Source: Phallus indusiatus
Lineage: Eukaryota; Basidiomycota; Agaricomycetes; Phallales; Phallaceae
Direction: 5' to 3'
Assembly: GCA_027605045.1 (NCBI GenBank)
Contig: JAQFWX010000037.1
Coordinates: forward strand, 62,001-126,000
Length of the DNA stretch: 64,000 nt
Part shown: positions 11,902 to 22,998 of the stretch, one piece after another
How the letters are laid out: each line of letters starts with the position of its first letter
Numbering within the stretch: the first letter of the stretch is position 1
Program-made: the position numbers and the translations under genes
The notes under the pieces: generated by a model
What the model saw: only the letters and a program-made list of their open reading frames with translations
Told to the model about the DNA's origin: nothing
Databases searched by the model: none

Positions 11902-14348
11902 GGGGGTGCTCAAAAGATTAGGTAGCCAGAAACCCTTATTATATTTTCCATTTGCGGGATCCAAGGAAGAAAATGGATGCTAGATCCGAGGAAACAGACA
12001 AGGCATCAGGGTAGGTGGATTCCAGTGATTTAACTGATGGACGGAGAACGACGGGGAATGATGACAGATGACAGCAGATTCGCCATTGCGTTGAGCATTA
12101 GGTACGTTTAAGAGAAGGCCATCATACTGCATTCTACACAATTGTTTAGATGATGATCATGATGTTGGGGGCATTCTAACCTTTTATCATCCTTGCCGTT
12201 CGGGATATGGCCGGAGTTTGCCGTTTCGGCAATTCGCAGTAAGAGCTATTAATAACCATCCTGCACCAAAAGACGCCTTGTTGGCAGATATACCAACGAG
12301 TATAGGAAAAGAATTCTAGGTTCAAGACACAGCTAAATACAGGGAATATACAGAGGCAACTGCTCAAGTCTGCATTTTTGTTGACGCCTTTGTAGAATGG
12401 GTTTATGGAGTTCCACTGGTGACTGAACTCGAAGTCAACTCTGAGGTGACAGCTTTAAACAAGAACGGACGTACAAGAGATGATCAAACACCGAAATAAA
12501 TATATTCTTCTTGATCCGATAAACTGCGAGAAGCATCATTAAGTCGCTCTTCTTTTGGTAGTGCTTTCGTCTCATTAGCATGTATTTCCCTAAATCGCAA
12601 CTTCACGTTACAACGTTTGACCTTGCGATCATTGTGGGACTCACATATTCCCTATGATGGTCGTCGTGAGCATGTTCATTCACATATCCGAGGTAATAAC
12701 GTTGGAAAAATAAGATCAAGAGAATCCTCCACAACTTGAGTCCCTGAACAAGATGAGTCCTACATATCAACCCTTTTCGACGTGGGAAGCCATCGCTTTT
12801 GAGTCCTAGTTCAGCTGCTACTACGTAGACCCGAGATGTTTTTGAGAGGGAGTTTCCTGGATAATAGAAAAGTGGGTCTGAAAGTCTTTGAGGAAACAAT
12901 CAGCAGGATGAATAGAAGTTTTCGTCTATTTCCACCTTGACAAAACTATTGATCATTTTATTCAGGTCAATTTACGACGCTATTTCGATCATCCGAGTTT
13001 TTCCCAATTGTAACTCTAATAGCGTCGAATTCCCCTTCAATACACGTGTGTACATGTGGGGTGGATAGAATTATTGAAACGTGGCTCAAACTGAAAATCA
13101 AGCACATAGGCAGGAAGAGTGGGCGGCTGTGGATCATGCGCTTACTAATCTGGTCAGGCCTTTCTTGCTTGCTTCCGACAAACAATGTTAATGAGAGAGA
13201 TGCTTCCGTCTCGTTATACCGATATCATCAACATTCCGAGATGGCAATCAAGTTCGATCCAAATAAACAATGCCAAAAAAACCCGATGAATATCTTGCGG
13301 TGAGAATCTGGCTCTGTGGGCGAGTGATGGAAGGATGCAGCCTTACCAAAGTGGCCACTCCAGTGACGCTGTAAAATGTATTCAAGTGCCATTAGACTAT
13401 AGCCTCATTCGAGACCCTACAGATGCTTTTCCGACAGAATGTCATTACGAGTTGATAAGTATCTGCATAATCGCTCGCTGCCAGGTTGGGTATGTACTCA
13501 CCCTAACGTTATCAAGTTAGCATGGAACTTGCACTGCCCCTCACGCTGATTGCCTGAAGTGCCATCAGAAGGTGTCATCTTCGCAGCAAAATAGGATATA
13601 CGGGTCACCAGTGGATTTTCACGTCCCCGTCTCTTAACTCATCTCAATCCGTTTCATTGGTAGTGTTCGGCCCGACATTGTACTTCAACGCGGCCTAACA
13701 CTACCAATGAAACGGATTGAGATGAGTGATCTAGGCTGTCTCATCTTTGTTTTTTTGGCTCAGTTGGATCTTCATGGAACGATGTTATCTCGTTTTGATC
13801 AAGAGGATACATAAATACCGCCGAATTCCGCGCAACATCACAGGATCCAAACAAGATCATCATATCCCAACTTCGGCAAAAGCTGTCCTGTTTCCCCCGT
13901 CCATCTTTTTTCTCGCTATCGGGACTCTTCATGCCTTCGAAAGGTTACGAAGTGCGAGGACTCCTCAGAATTGAACCCAAAAAGTGAATCACCTTATTAA
14001 ATTACAAATGAAGGTTGTATTAAGCCACTTTTGTTGTTCTTTAGACGCTAATGTCATTCTCGGTTCAGGTGCTATCGTTCCTGATGAAGTTAGACTTTGA
14101 ATACAAGCACACTAGTTCACCGGTGCCCAGCGCTCAGCGCTCAGTCTTTAAGGCCTAGACTATCAGATCAGTAGCACTAGTAATTGTTTCTCCCCTGTTT
14201 AAGTAATGCAAATGGTACGCGGGAGAAAATCGCTCAATCACGGAACTATTCGATTTACGCATACTAGGTTCCATCCGCCGATGGCTCAAGTGAGATCCCT
14301 CCGTGGCAAAGTTTAATACTAATCAAACAGATACTAGATAAATACGCC
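11902..14348. other. Intergenic, no recognised gene
   Basis: About 2.4 kb. Several open stretches exist on both strands (for example near 12600-12900 on the minus strand and 13046-13303 on the plus strand), but none shows family motifs, consistent splice sites or a clear start. It holds the 31-bp-arm foldback described separately. Confidence 0.4.
13637..13727. repeat. Perfect 31-bp-arm foldback (hairpin)
   Basis: The arm at 13637-13667 (starting ACTCATCTCAATCCG) is exactly repeated in reverse complement at 13697-13727, with a 29-nt spacer. The spacer edges (CGGCCC and CGGCCT) can pair further in part. No clear target duplication is visible next to it. It may be a short foldback transposon, a recent palindrome, or a source of hairpin RNA. 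Confidence 0.85.
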
Positions 14349-16217
14349 ATGGCGGTCTTTAGTTTACTGCAATTTACTCCCATGCCAGGTGCGCTCAATG
14401 CATCTGAAGTACAGGCTTTGACACAATCTCGCGCTCTCAATTCAATATCTTGTAAGTCGTTCCTCATATAATTTTGAAATCCAACCAAACATTTGACATT
14501 TTCTCTAATTCTCAGATAGTATTATTACCCTCTGGGTCCTCGAGATAATATTTACGTTCGATAAAGAGGTGGGCTTCGCTTTGTATCACAAACGAGCTTT
14601 GTGTTTTATATGAATTTTCTTTGTCAGATAATATACATCTGGAGGTGAGGTACAAAAATTGATCTTCTCTTGTCTTAGCGACTCAAACTTAACCTTTTCT
14701 GAAGACGTTCTTGGTCACCATTCAGAATATGTTTCTTGTGCTGCAGATACTTTGCTATAGTCCCTGCGCTGTAAGATTTTGGTTTGATTATTAGCTAAAT
14801 AAACGCTAACCTACAACAGCCTTATCCTCAGTAGGTGTTATTTTCATCTGTATATCAACAATATTGTAATAGCGGCTACTAGTTCCCCCAGCGCCAAATA
14901 ATACAGTGAGTGTGGACCTACGGTTTCCTATGCTCGAATTGATCCATAGGTTTATTCAGTAGTAAGATTGCAAAAACTCCTGTGCTCAAGAGTATATAAA
15001 CCATGATTTTAGCTGCGAATTCCTAGAGTGGTATATTGGTTTGTACGTTGTAGTCTTTTTATTGACACTGCTTCTGCTTTAACAATGCGGAACTATTTCA
15101 GTATCATCATTATTTTTTCTCTCCTGCCCAGTAGTGGTCTCTTGGCCATCAGGCTAGCCAAACTGTATGACTCCGCTTCAAGTATGAATCTGCAGAAATC
15201 CCTTGCATATCGTTGTTATCATTTTATCTGATTCTCTATTTACAGTGCGCATAACATTGACTTTGTTGGTGCTTAGTGAGTCCAATGCTTTCGTTATTTG
15301 ACTATGAGATTAATAAATTCCCAACATTTAATAGTTGAAACTTCTGTACGGATGCATACCTTTTGTACTATCTGCGCTGACTCATTGTTTCAATAGTCAC
15401 AAGTAGGGACTGTGATGTCGGTTCTGCCAAAGGTTCGATCAACATATAATCCGGTTACCCGAGCATGCGCCACCAATGTTTCTAAATCTCTCTGGCTTTC
15501 CAAAAGCTTGATTATGTGAGTCATTTCAATGCTCTTAGATTGATCAACTGAGCAGTCATGATGCAGGGTTCCGTACATGATTCTACTTTGTGCGTGGTTA
15601 ATCGGTTTTACTACGCCGTACTGCGTGTCTAATTTAATTATGACCAGGTGTGTATATTGGTATTGCCTGGCGCGCGTTCATTCGACACTGCCGCGAAAAA
15701 GCATTCCTGTACAGGGTGGGAGCTGTAAGGGAGAATTTTGCACCGTTATACATTCTTTTTATCCGAGACGGTGTAGTCTGTTATATTGCGTGAGTCCTTT
15801 TTTCTCTTGACCCGACTCAACTGCACCCAGATCTGAGAACTCCGTTTTACTAGCAATTTCTGTAAATTTCTCTCTCATTCTAACTGGGCTGGTCGTGTGC
15901 TAAAACTTTTCAGTGGGAGTCGTAGTAGGTTTTCTTATGCTGACGGCGTTTCCAAGCACAAATCTCCTGACTTTTGCTGGTCCCGTGTACGTTTTTGCAT
16001 ATACTAGTACGCATTCATCTATATATAGCTGATAATATTCCCAGTGTGATTGTTGGGATAACATCCATATCTGTTCGTTACCATTCATTCTCGGACTCGC
16101 AGTGATGTAATTCTTTTTTTACAGTGTTGTCGATTAGCATTGCTTCTGCATGGCGATGCGAAACATGCGATCGGGGTTTATCAGTCAGACACCAGTGAAA
16201 TCCGCCTAAGTGCATAA
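14349..16217 (+). CDS. DUF6533-type membrane protein, copy 4
   Basis: ATG 14349 starts MAVFSLLQFTPMPGALN. The DUF6533 exon reads IITLWVLEIIFTFDKE and is followed by a short exon giving IIYIWR and then RSWSPFRICFLCCRYFAIV-like sequence. The 11-nt micro-exon is 14820-14830 and the 23-nt one 14883-14905 (IPPAPNNT). Then come LLPSSGLLAIRLAKLYDSAS (about 15121-15181), the SRDCDVGSAKGSINI-type loop, the CREKAFLYRVGAVRENFAP block near 15660-15790 (regular GTGAGT donor after CYIA), VGVVVGFLMLTAFPS, and the last exon. The C-terminal motif is altered to LHGDAKHAIGVYQ, and the tail is the shortest of the array (stop 16215-16217). Joins are open throughout where checked. Function unknown. Confidence 0.76.
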
Positions 16218-18569
16218 GGCGTTTCAGGATTCTTTCGTTTTCCGTCTTTCATTTTTTCACGTATTGCAGGCAATTATATGATATGTAACACAAGTAATTT
16301 ATATGCGGTGAACGAGATAATATATATATATTGGTCCGAGTCAGGTTTCAGACTTGCGCCAGTCTATATGATGATTCAACTCAACGCTCAGGCCTAACCC
16401 CTAATCCGTCAAGCTTCAAGGCTGGTCGTACACGATGCTATATTTCTTCGCAAGTAAATTGGGGTTCAATATTCAATATCCGGACGGACAAAATCCTGAT
16501 TTGGGGTTGGTATTTAGAGGAATTATTGTAGTCCTTGACGCCTAGGCTGAAAGTGATATTGGTCAGTTGGCAAGAGATTGTAAAATGTAAATCAGTTTAT
16601 CGCGTACATTGTAAGTTGGGAAGTAATAGTGCTCGGTCTCGTTTTTGGGAATTGTTAGGAAAGCCTGGTGTGTTGAGAAATGGAACATTAATACAATAGA
16701 AGAGTGAACTCCGATAGAAAACTGTACCTCATTGTCCTTATTCAACTGGAAATCTCGTTCTTTATTCACCAATTGTGGACTAGTAGGTGCTATATGACTG
16801 ACTTGGATATGCTGCCTCGACGCCGGGAGAACATTATATGAGTATCTCTGCGCGAAATGAGTTTTATGTAGTGGGGTCTCTGGAACTGACACCCACTCAC
16901 CCTGTGCCATTGATCTGTTATATGTCTGGGCAGTTGACGAAGAGCAACGTCTACCCCGTCAAGATCGTCCGCGATAGGCCTAAAAGGAGAAATCTATCAA
17001 TGTTATAATGTGAATAAGATACCCTCAAACGCGTCTAAAGACTTACTCTCGAAAAATACGTGTCTACGTTTACGTCCTCATTACCGGAAAGACCAGCAAG
17101 GGATTGTGGTTCATGACACAGGACCTCCTCTGAGGTTATTATCGAGTACGTGGGCGTACACATGTCCACAGGAGGATTCGAAGGCGAAGGAGCAAATTCG
17201 TCGGACCTAGCATCTGAGTGAACCTGTTGGGGGCTGTCCTCCCTATACGACGCGGGGGTGCAAGGCACGGATTTGGGGGAGGTCTTGAAGTTCTGAGAGA
17301 CGTCAGACATCACAGATATGAAACATAGTAATTCTCTGAGCAGATTTTAAGTAAAAAAGAACAAGAGTACAAGAGAGAACGTTGGTCAGATCTTACTTGT
17401 TCAAGTGGTCCGCAGCCGATCTCGCCGACGCGTTGTGTTGTACGCAGAGACAAGTGTCCACAAGTATGTGGCGTTGTTGTTGTTCTTATTGGATTCTCCG
17501 ACTAGTCAAAGAAGTCTTCCATATCAAAGTTGTGCATTTATGGTCCGCTGGTGGCAAGTATGGGGCCAGAACACGATTTCGACGACGCGGCCACCTTGAT
17601 CTGCAATCAAGGATCATCTTTGTCCACGAAATAGACCTCTCCTCATTTCGAGGCCATTCATAGTGGCTGTTCCTCAATCTGATCGGATTTGGGCAGCTGG
17701 GTTCACAGCTTTGTAGGAGAAAAGGCGTGAACTAAATTGTAATGGACCAGCGAATGAACCAACAGCGAACGCTGTCGGCGAACTCCGGGAGTTTACGTCA
17801 TCAACTTGGGCAATTGTGCACTTTTTTTCGGAGGCAACTGCCAGCCTGGAGGCATTTCGGCCGAAATGGTCCTTTGCGACAATCCTACCCATCTCGGGTA
17901 TTGGTCCTGACAATAAAGAAATCAATATCATGGTTATGTTAAGCATGCGCAACCTAATATCTTTTACATTTGAGGTTGACTAATTTGACAGGCTATTGGG
18001 GAACGGTTACAACCTGGAATTACAAAATGCCTCTATTCCTTAGGACGCTGTCTCACAATTGAAAAAAATGAAGCTAAGTTAACAACGTGATTTGTGAGTT
18101 GGCCGTGCACGAACGATTTCTCACATCGTTGATATGACACAGCTGTCGTCTCTCTACTGAAACCACGGAAAGAATGGAAATGTACTGTATTCAATCGATG
18201 GGGTAGGATGAGAGAAAGAAGCGTAAACGTTGGACGAATAAATTACAAGTCCCTAAGTTCAAGGGCTTGTGTGGACCGATCCCGAAAAGGGCCTTTGCAA
18301 ACATACCAAATTAGCAAAGAACAAGGATATGGGAATTACATTGTACGGTCAATGCTGAAGCGTCCAGGATCGGCATACAGTGGACGGTACGTGCGTCTTG
18401 TGCAGTGGTCAATTCTCATTTCATATATAACTGGGCACCAAAAAGGCAGAGGAGGTCAAACAACGAAAACAGCAACCGCTACAGCCACAACAACAACACT
18501 CGTTCGCCATTTTTTTTTTCTTAAGCTCAAACTTTATCACCTTCCACCCTTTCAAATCAAATTCCGATC
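16218..18569. other. Intergenic; possible unrecognised minus-strand gene
   Basis: No family recognised in 2.3 kb. On the minus strand an ATG at 17310 opens a Ser/Pro-rich reading frame to about 17041 with a GTAAGT donor, and a second open stretch spans 16910-16563 after a TTTTAG acceptor near 16980. I could not join the two in one frame with plausible splice sites, so they are not called as a gene. Another minus-strand opening (17952-17674) has a hydrophobic start but no supported continuation. Confidence 0.35.
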
Positions 18570-19801
18570 ATGCCATCGTTCTTCAAGAAATTTATCAATC
18601 AGAACAAATCGGAGACCTTGTCTACTTCAATGGGATCCTACGTATACTCTTCCAACCCCGCCCTCTATCCATATCCTCAATTCCCTGACATCCCCAGGAT
18701 TCGGGGCAGATCGCCTTTCAGCTATAGAGAGGGCATGTCGCACGGGGTTAACAGAAGAGGTTAGTGATCTTGCAAACATTTTTTAAAATGAATGGACTAA
18801 AAACTCGCGATATTGAATAGACAACCCCTTTGCGGACCAGAATCGTGCTTATATGTCAAGCGTAAGGAGGAGCCGGTCGCAGACGTTGTAAGTTATATTG
18901 TCCCACGGCAAGAGCTGTGTTGTCCTAACTGATTTTCGATAGCTTTTCAGAAGCTGAAAAACAACTAGGTCCGCTCTTGCACGAAGAGGGGAGATATGCG
19001 GAAAAGAATCAAGAGGATTTTGGCCCAATGTTACCTCGAAGACGGGCCAATTCAGCAACTAGGCCTGAACCAGGCCAAATATATTCACCTCCCCCCCTTC
19101 AGGCGCCAACCCAGCGGCCCTTTCAAACCAAAGAACAATGGTCCCACCATGACGACAGCGACAAGGCCACTATTGAAAACAAAGGAAAAGCAGCTTCCTC
19201 AGACACTCCGACGTCCCCTCCGAATCCCTTTGTTGAACAAAGCAGCAGCCGCGATAATCGCGTTGACGATTCCTTCCCTCATGCCAGGGAAGAATTCGAG
19301 AGGCGATATCCGTCCCTCAAAGTTTACAGCCCTGAAGAAATAGCAGAGGCGTTGCGACTCTATGAACAATTCGTCAGAGGCGCACACAGAGATCAGAGGA
19401 GTTTAAACGAATATCCTATCGAAGTGTGTCGAGGTCAACATCGCCCGGGAAGAGCAGCCAGCATATGTTCTCTGCCTTCTTTTTTCTCCTCTTTGACTCT
19501 TGAACGAGAAGGCGGTGAAAAGGCACCCACACTCGGCTCAGAAAACGTTTATCTAAAGAACATACAGTGGTTTTCGGAAAAAGAAATTCTATTAACATTC
19601 GCTGACAAGGTTTGGTATGATGAGTATCTATCGCCAGAGGGATACACCCTTAGTATTGCCAGCATCGACATGATGATTAATCCACCTGAAGGGTACACAT
19701 TTTGCGATGTTGAGCGGGTCAGTGATTTGAATTATTATGTGAGTTTGCGGGATGCAAAGGGGAAAGTGACTAGAACATTCTGCGAAGGGCCGCCGCCTTA
19801 G
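18570..19801 (+). CDS. Proline-rich orphan protein with PEGYT motifs
   Basis: Three exons can be followed without a break: 18570-18759 (starts MPSFFKKFINQNKSE), 18821-18887 and 18943-19801, giving about 370 residues. I do not recognise the protein. The first 170 residues are rich in Pro, Ser, Gln and charged residues and look disordered. A segment FERRYPSLKVYSPEEIAEAL is followed by the C-terminal third, which holds two related motifs, SPEGYTLSIASID and PPEGYTFCDVERV, then YVSLRDAKGKVTRTF. No signal peptide or membrane segment is evident. A broken second copy lies about 1 kb downstream, so this locus was duplicated in tandem. The start was chosen because it is the first ATG and the frame joins cleanly through both introns. 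Confidence 0.65.
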
Positions 19802-20717
19802 GAGTATTTTTCGTTTGTCAGGCTTCTATTTCAATATAGTATATGTTTTATGTTTGTACTTGATATTGGGCTTGTCAAATTAAGACGACCACATACACAC
19901 CTAATTGAATAAAACACGCAAACGCTTTTTAATAAGGAATGCTAACACGGACAATGCCGAAAAGGTTTCGGGAGTTACACGATTCTATTGACCAGCGATT
20001 TGCGAGGGGAATGTTCTGTTCTGAACCTTGTGTCTATCTTCCAAATATCAACATCAATGTCTATGGTCTTTGAGATATTAAGTCCCCGAGACGATTTCAC
20101 TATGGACGTTCCATATGAGCTTGAAGAAGTTAGGCCAAAAATCCATATGATAGTTGGCACAGATCTGATTTCTTTACAGTGCAACAATGCAGGTTCAATA
20201 TTCATTCTACGTTAAGGGCTATCCATACAGTAGAGGAGCGCACCGCATCGCAGTGCCAACGATGGCTTCCGACTTTCCTAGTAAGAAGATGTCTTTAGGT
20301 CCACGCGCATTTTCATGAAACAAAGAACAAATTTGAAGGTCTTCACCTGATGCAAATATTCTGATCTGAAGAGAGGCTTTATCAATAGATCGACATTGGA
20401 TTCTGACTTCTATAACAATCAACAGAAGGAGGCACATGGAGGAAGAGCGTTTGAGTGTACGGCGGCCTGTTCAAAATTTACTGCGCAGGGACCATTGAGA
20501 ATTCGTCACTAAGCAAGGGTGAGTGCGGAAGATGAACAAAAGGAGCTACAAGCATACCAAATTGAAGAATAAAGCCTAAAAACTGGTAGATCAGTGTTTT
20601 TGCGGACGATGTTAACGGGGTCCAGGACTAACATATAGTGAACAGCCCGTGTGGTTTCTCGTCCAGTGGTCTCCATCGCATTTCATATGTAAACATCAAA
20701 CGTCAGAGGAGCTTGAT
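19802..20717. other. Intergenic between orphan gene and its broken copy
   Basis: About 900 bp without a recognised gene. The first part is probably 3' UTR of the orphan gene. Confidence 0.45.
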
Positions 20718-21845
20718 CAACAACAACAACGACGACACTCCTCGTTTCCTTGTTTCTCCCCTTGAGCGTACTAGAGCGTACTAGAGTCTACTAGACCCCT
20801 ATTTTTTTTTTCATATCAAATCCGCCTTTTTTCATAAATCCAAACCTCCTTCGACGGGACGCACATATCCTGTTTTGCATGCTTCCTGCAGCCAACAGTC
20901 TTCTATAGTCCTAGGCTGGCGAACACCCAGACCACAGACGATGTATGTTAAATTGCCTCGTTGAAGAGCACCTTGTCCTAACTGATCCTTGATAGCTTTT
21001 CAATATCCCAGAACCATTCAGGTTTACTCTTGCACAACCAGGAGGATGCGGAAAGAAGTAGCGAGGACGTGCTAACACGATAACGGGCAAATTTTTCAAC
21101 AGCAACCAGGCCTGAAGTAGGCCAATTTTATACACCACTGGCAAGAACACAACGGCCCCTTTTACACGTTCGCACAAAGGAACAATAGTCCCGCTATCAT
21201 GACGCCGACGCGGTCTTCGGTGAAGACAAAGGAAAACCAAGTGCCTTCGGCGCTCCGACGCCCACTCCAAATCGCTTTGCAGAACAGAGCAAAAACCAAG
21301 ATAGTCATGTTTATAATTCCATCCTTGCCCCTAATTGGAGAGGAATTCGAAAGTAGATTGCCGGTTGCCGTTTACAGCGATGAAGAGGATGAAGAGGTAG
21401 CTAAGGCTTTACGGTTTTATGATGAAGTCTTTGGCAAAGGGGCACAAGGATTTGATCCGAGGCGTTGAAACGAGAAAATCCCATCGTGGCCGCGCGTTCA
21501 ACTCAAATAACCCGGCAGTAGTGCGTGAACGTCTCGTGTCTCCTCAAGTGCTCAACGAGAACAAACGACTCCCGAGTCTCTGGCACCCAACACCCCTTCG
21601 GTTCTCACACCCCAGTTTCGAGCTCGCGATCCGGTTATACTAAAGCGCCCCCAGTCAGAGAACTGGGTGTTGAATTGTCATCGGGTTGTCACGTTAGGGT
21701 TGACGTTGAGGACGCAACAGGCTTCATTACCCCACCCGAAGGGTACACATTATACGACATTGAGGAATCTCCATACAGTGACTTTGAAATGATTTTGCAA
21801 GATGCAGACGGAGAATTGACTAGAATGTTCGCCGATGAAATGTGA
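20718..21845 (+). pseudogene. Broken tandem copy of the proline-rich orphan gene
   Basis: The order of landmarks matches the upstream gene: an AAC/ACA-rich leader (20718-20745, compare 18476-18500), a CCTAACTGAT..TTGATAGCTTTTC splice acceptor region (about 20977-21002, compare 18927-18950), KTKENQVPSALRRPLQ-like sequence, FESRLPVAVYSDEEDEE and AKALRFYDEVFGKG (about 21345-21440), and a terminal TPPEGYTLYDIEES and DADGELTRMF ending with TGA at 21843-21845. The parts lie in different frames, the start region is not conserved as an ATG, and the middle segment carries a stop at 21466-21468. I therefore read it as a pseudogene. Confidence 0.6.
20764..20793. repeat. Three 10-bp tandem units
   Basis: GAGCGTACTA occurs twice in a row followed by the variant GAGTCTACTA. 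It lies in the leader region of the broken orphan copy. Confidence 0.7.
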
Positions 21846-22507
21846 TTTTACATTTTAGAGACAAAATATTATCGTGTACTTCGGTTCCGTTCCAATGTAT
21901 ATATGAAGCGTTAATTGTAGGATGCTGGTTCTAATTTGTGTCCACGGCCAGTGTGAGATCTCGTCATGTCTTAAGAGGCAATGAATAATGTTAGCGCGTG
22001 TAGTCTTGCCAATGTGCTGACCATACATACTTTGACACAGCCTTCTCTCAATACTTTCGTCAAACATACCCTCCATCGTTTCTGAACCCAAACAACAGTG
22101 AAGGGGCTTCAGGAGAACGCGCAAACGACAGCAAAGAATTGAACAAGACGTTGGCTATCGTCTTGCACGGGAAATGCTTTGTTCTTAGCTTTTAAAGTGC
22201 TTGACAGATGCACGTTTATGGATTTACCTCGAGACGACCGCAGTCCAGGCGGCGGGCGCTAATAGCCATGGCACGCTCACCACAAGACGGTGACAGAAGA
22301 AGCCACCGTCGCACAGTCAAAGCGATTCATTATGACATTCTCGTCTTCGGCTAACTTCAGCTTGCTGTTCTGCATCGATCTGCATCCTGGGTTGATTTGG
22401 GAGATCATGTAATAAGGATGTCTCGTCTCGCATCGTCTTTCTTTTCTAGGCGACGCGTTCTCGGTCCGTGACGCGGTGAAGTTAAAAGTTTTGACGGGTC
22501 TCTTTTT

Positions 22508-22615
22508 GTGATTTATCTCAAGTTGGCACAACGGTCGCTTCGGAACTATCGCTAGTTTATCAAAATGATGAACTTGAAAACGGCGGAGACTTCTCAATTG
22601 AGAACCTTCAAGAGT
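22508..22615 (+). promoter_or_regulatory. Upstream block shared with copy 6
   Basis: The segment contains TTTATCTCAAGTTGGCA and, about 85 bp later, CTCAATTGAGAACCTTC. The same two landmarks, slightly changed, occur in the same order at 25624-25735 before copy 6. The distance to the ATG is about 490 bp here and about 540 bp there. This shows that the duplication included 5' flanking DNA; a regulatory role is inference. Confidence 0.45.
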
Positions 22616-22948
22616 CAAGATTCCTCAAGTTGTTTTTGTTTCAAAAATACCCGCCCTATCAATGCTCGCATCGTTTCTGGTTGCTGTTGCGCTCTGTTGC
22701 GCCGTCCACTCCAATCATAACGTGCAATATTCACGTGTGCGAACTAACATCACCCAAACCGTGCCTTGGCTTTTTTTTTCATCTGGTTCGGGTGATCCGC
22801 TTGGGAGATCCTGTTTTAAACTGACAAGCCAAAATTGCCCAGATCAAGAGACGGTATCAAGTGAGAATTCCCCGTGGCGGTTTGGCGCTGTGCATTGGAC
22901 TTCCCCACGAACTAGCCGTGGTTAGCTCCTTCGCATGATGGGTTTTGT

Positions 22949-22957
22949 TATATAAAA
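22949..22957 (+). promoter_or_regulatory. TATA-like box, DUF6533 copy 5
   Basis: TATATAAAA lies about 50 bp before the ATG at 22999. The leader would be very short, which is possible for a fungal gene. Confidence 0.35.
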
Positions 22958-22998
22958 TGCTATCGTGACTCGTACGTTTCGATCGCTGTTGTACCACT

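Larger units (their letters stand above)
21846..22998. other. Upstream region of DUF6533 copy 5
   Basis: No gene recognised. A minus-strand opening at 22277-22618 overlaps a block that is also present upstream of copy 6 and is more likely conserved flanking sequence than a gene. Confidence 0.4.

Noticed and set aside
11902..11964. Upstream extension of the DUF6534 gene to 11964
   Set aside because: The codon there is TTG; the first ATG in frame (11901) gives the usual short N-terminus of the family.
22277..22618. Minus-strand open stretch of 113 codons
   Set aside because: Overlaps the upstream block shared by DUF6533 copies 5 and 6; the corresponding stretch before copy 6 is not open, so it is unlikely to code.
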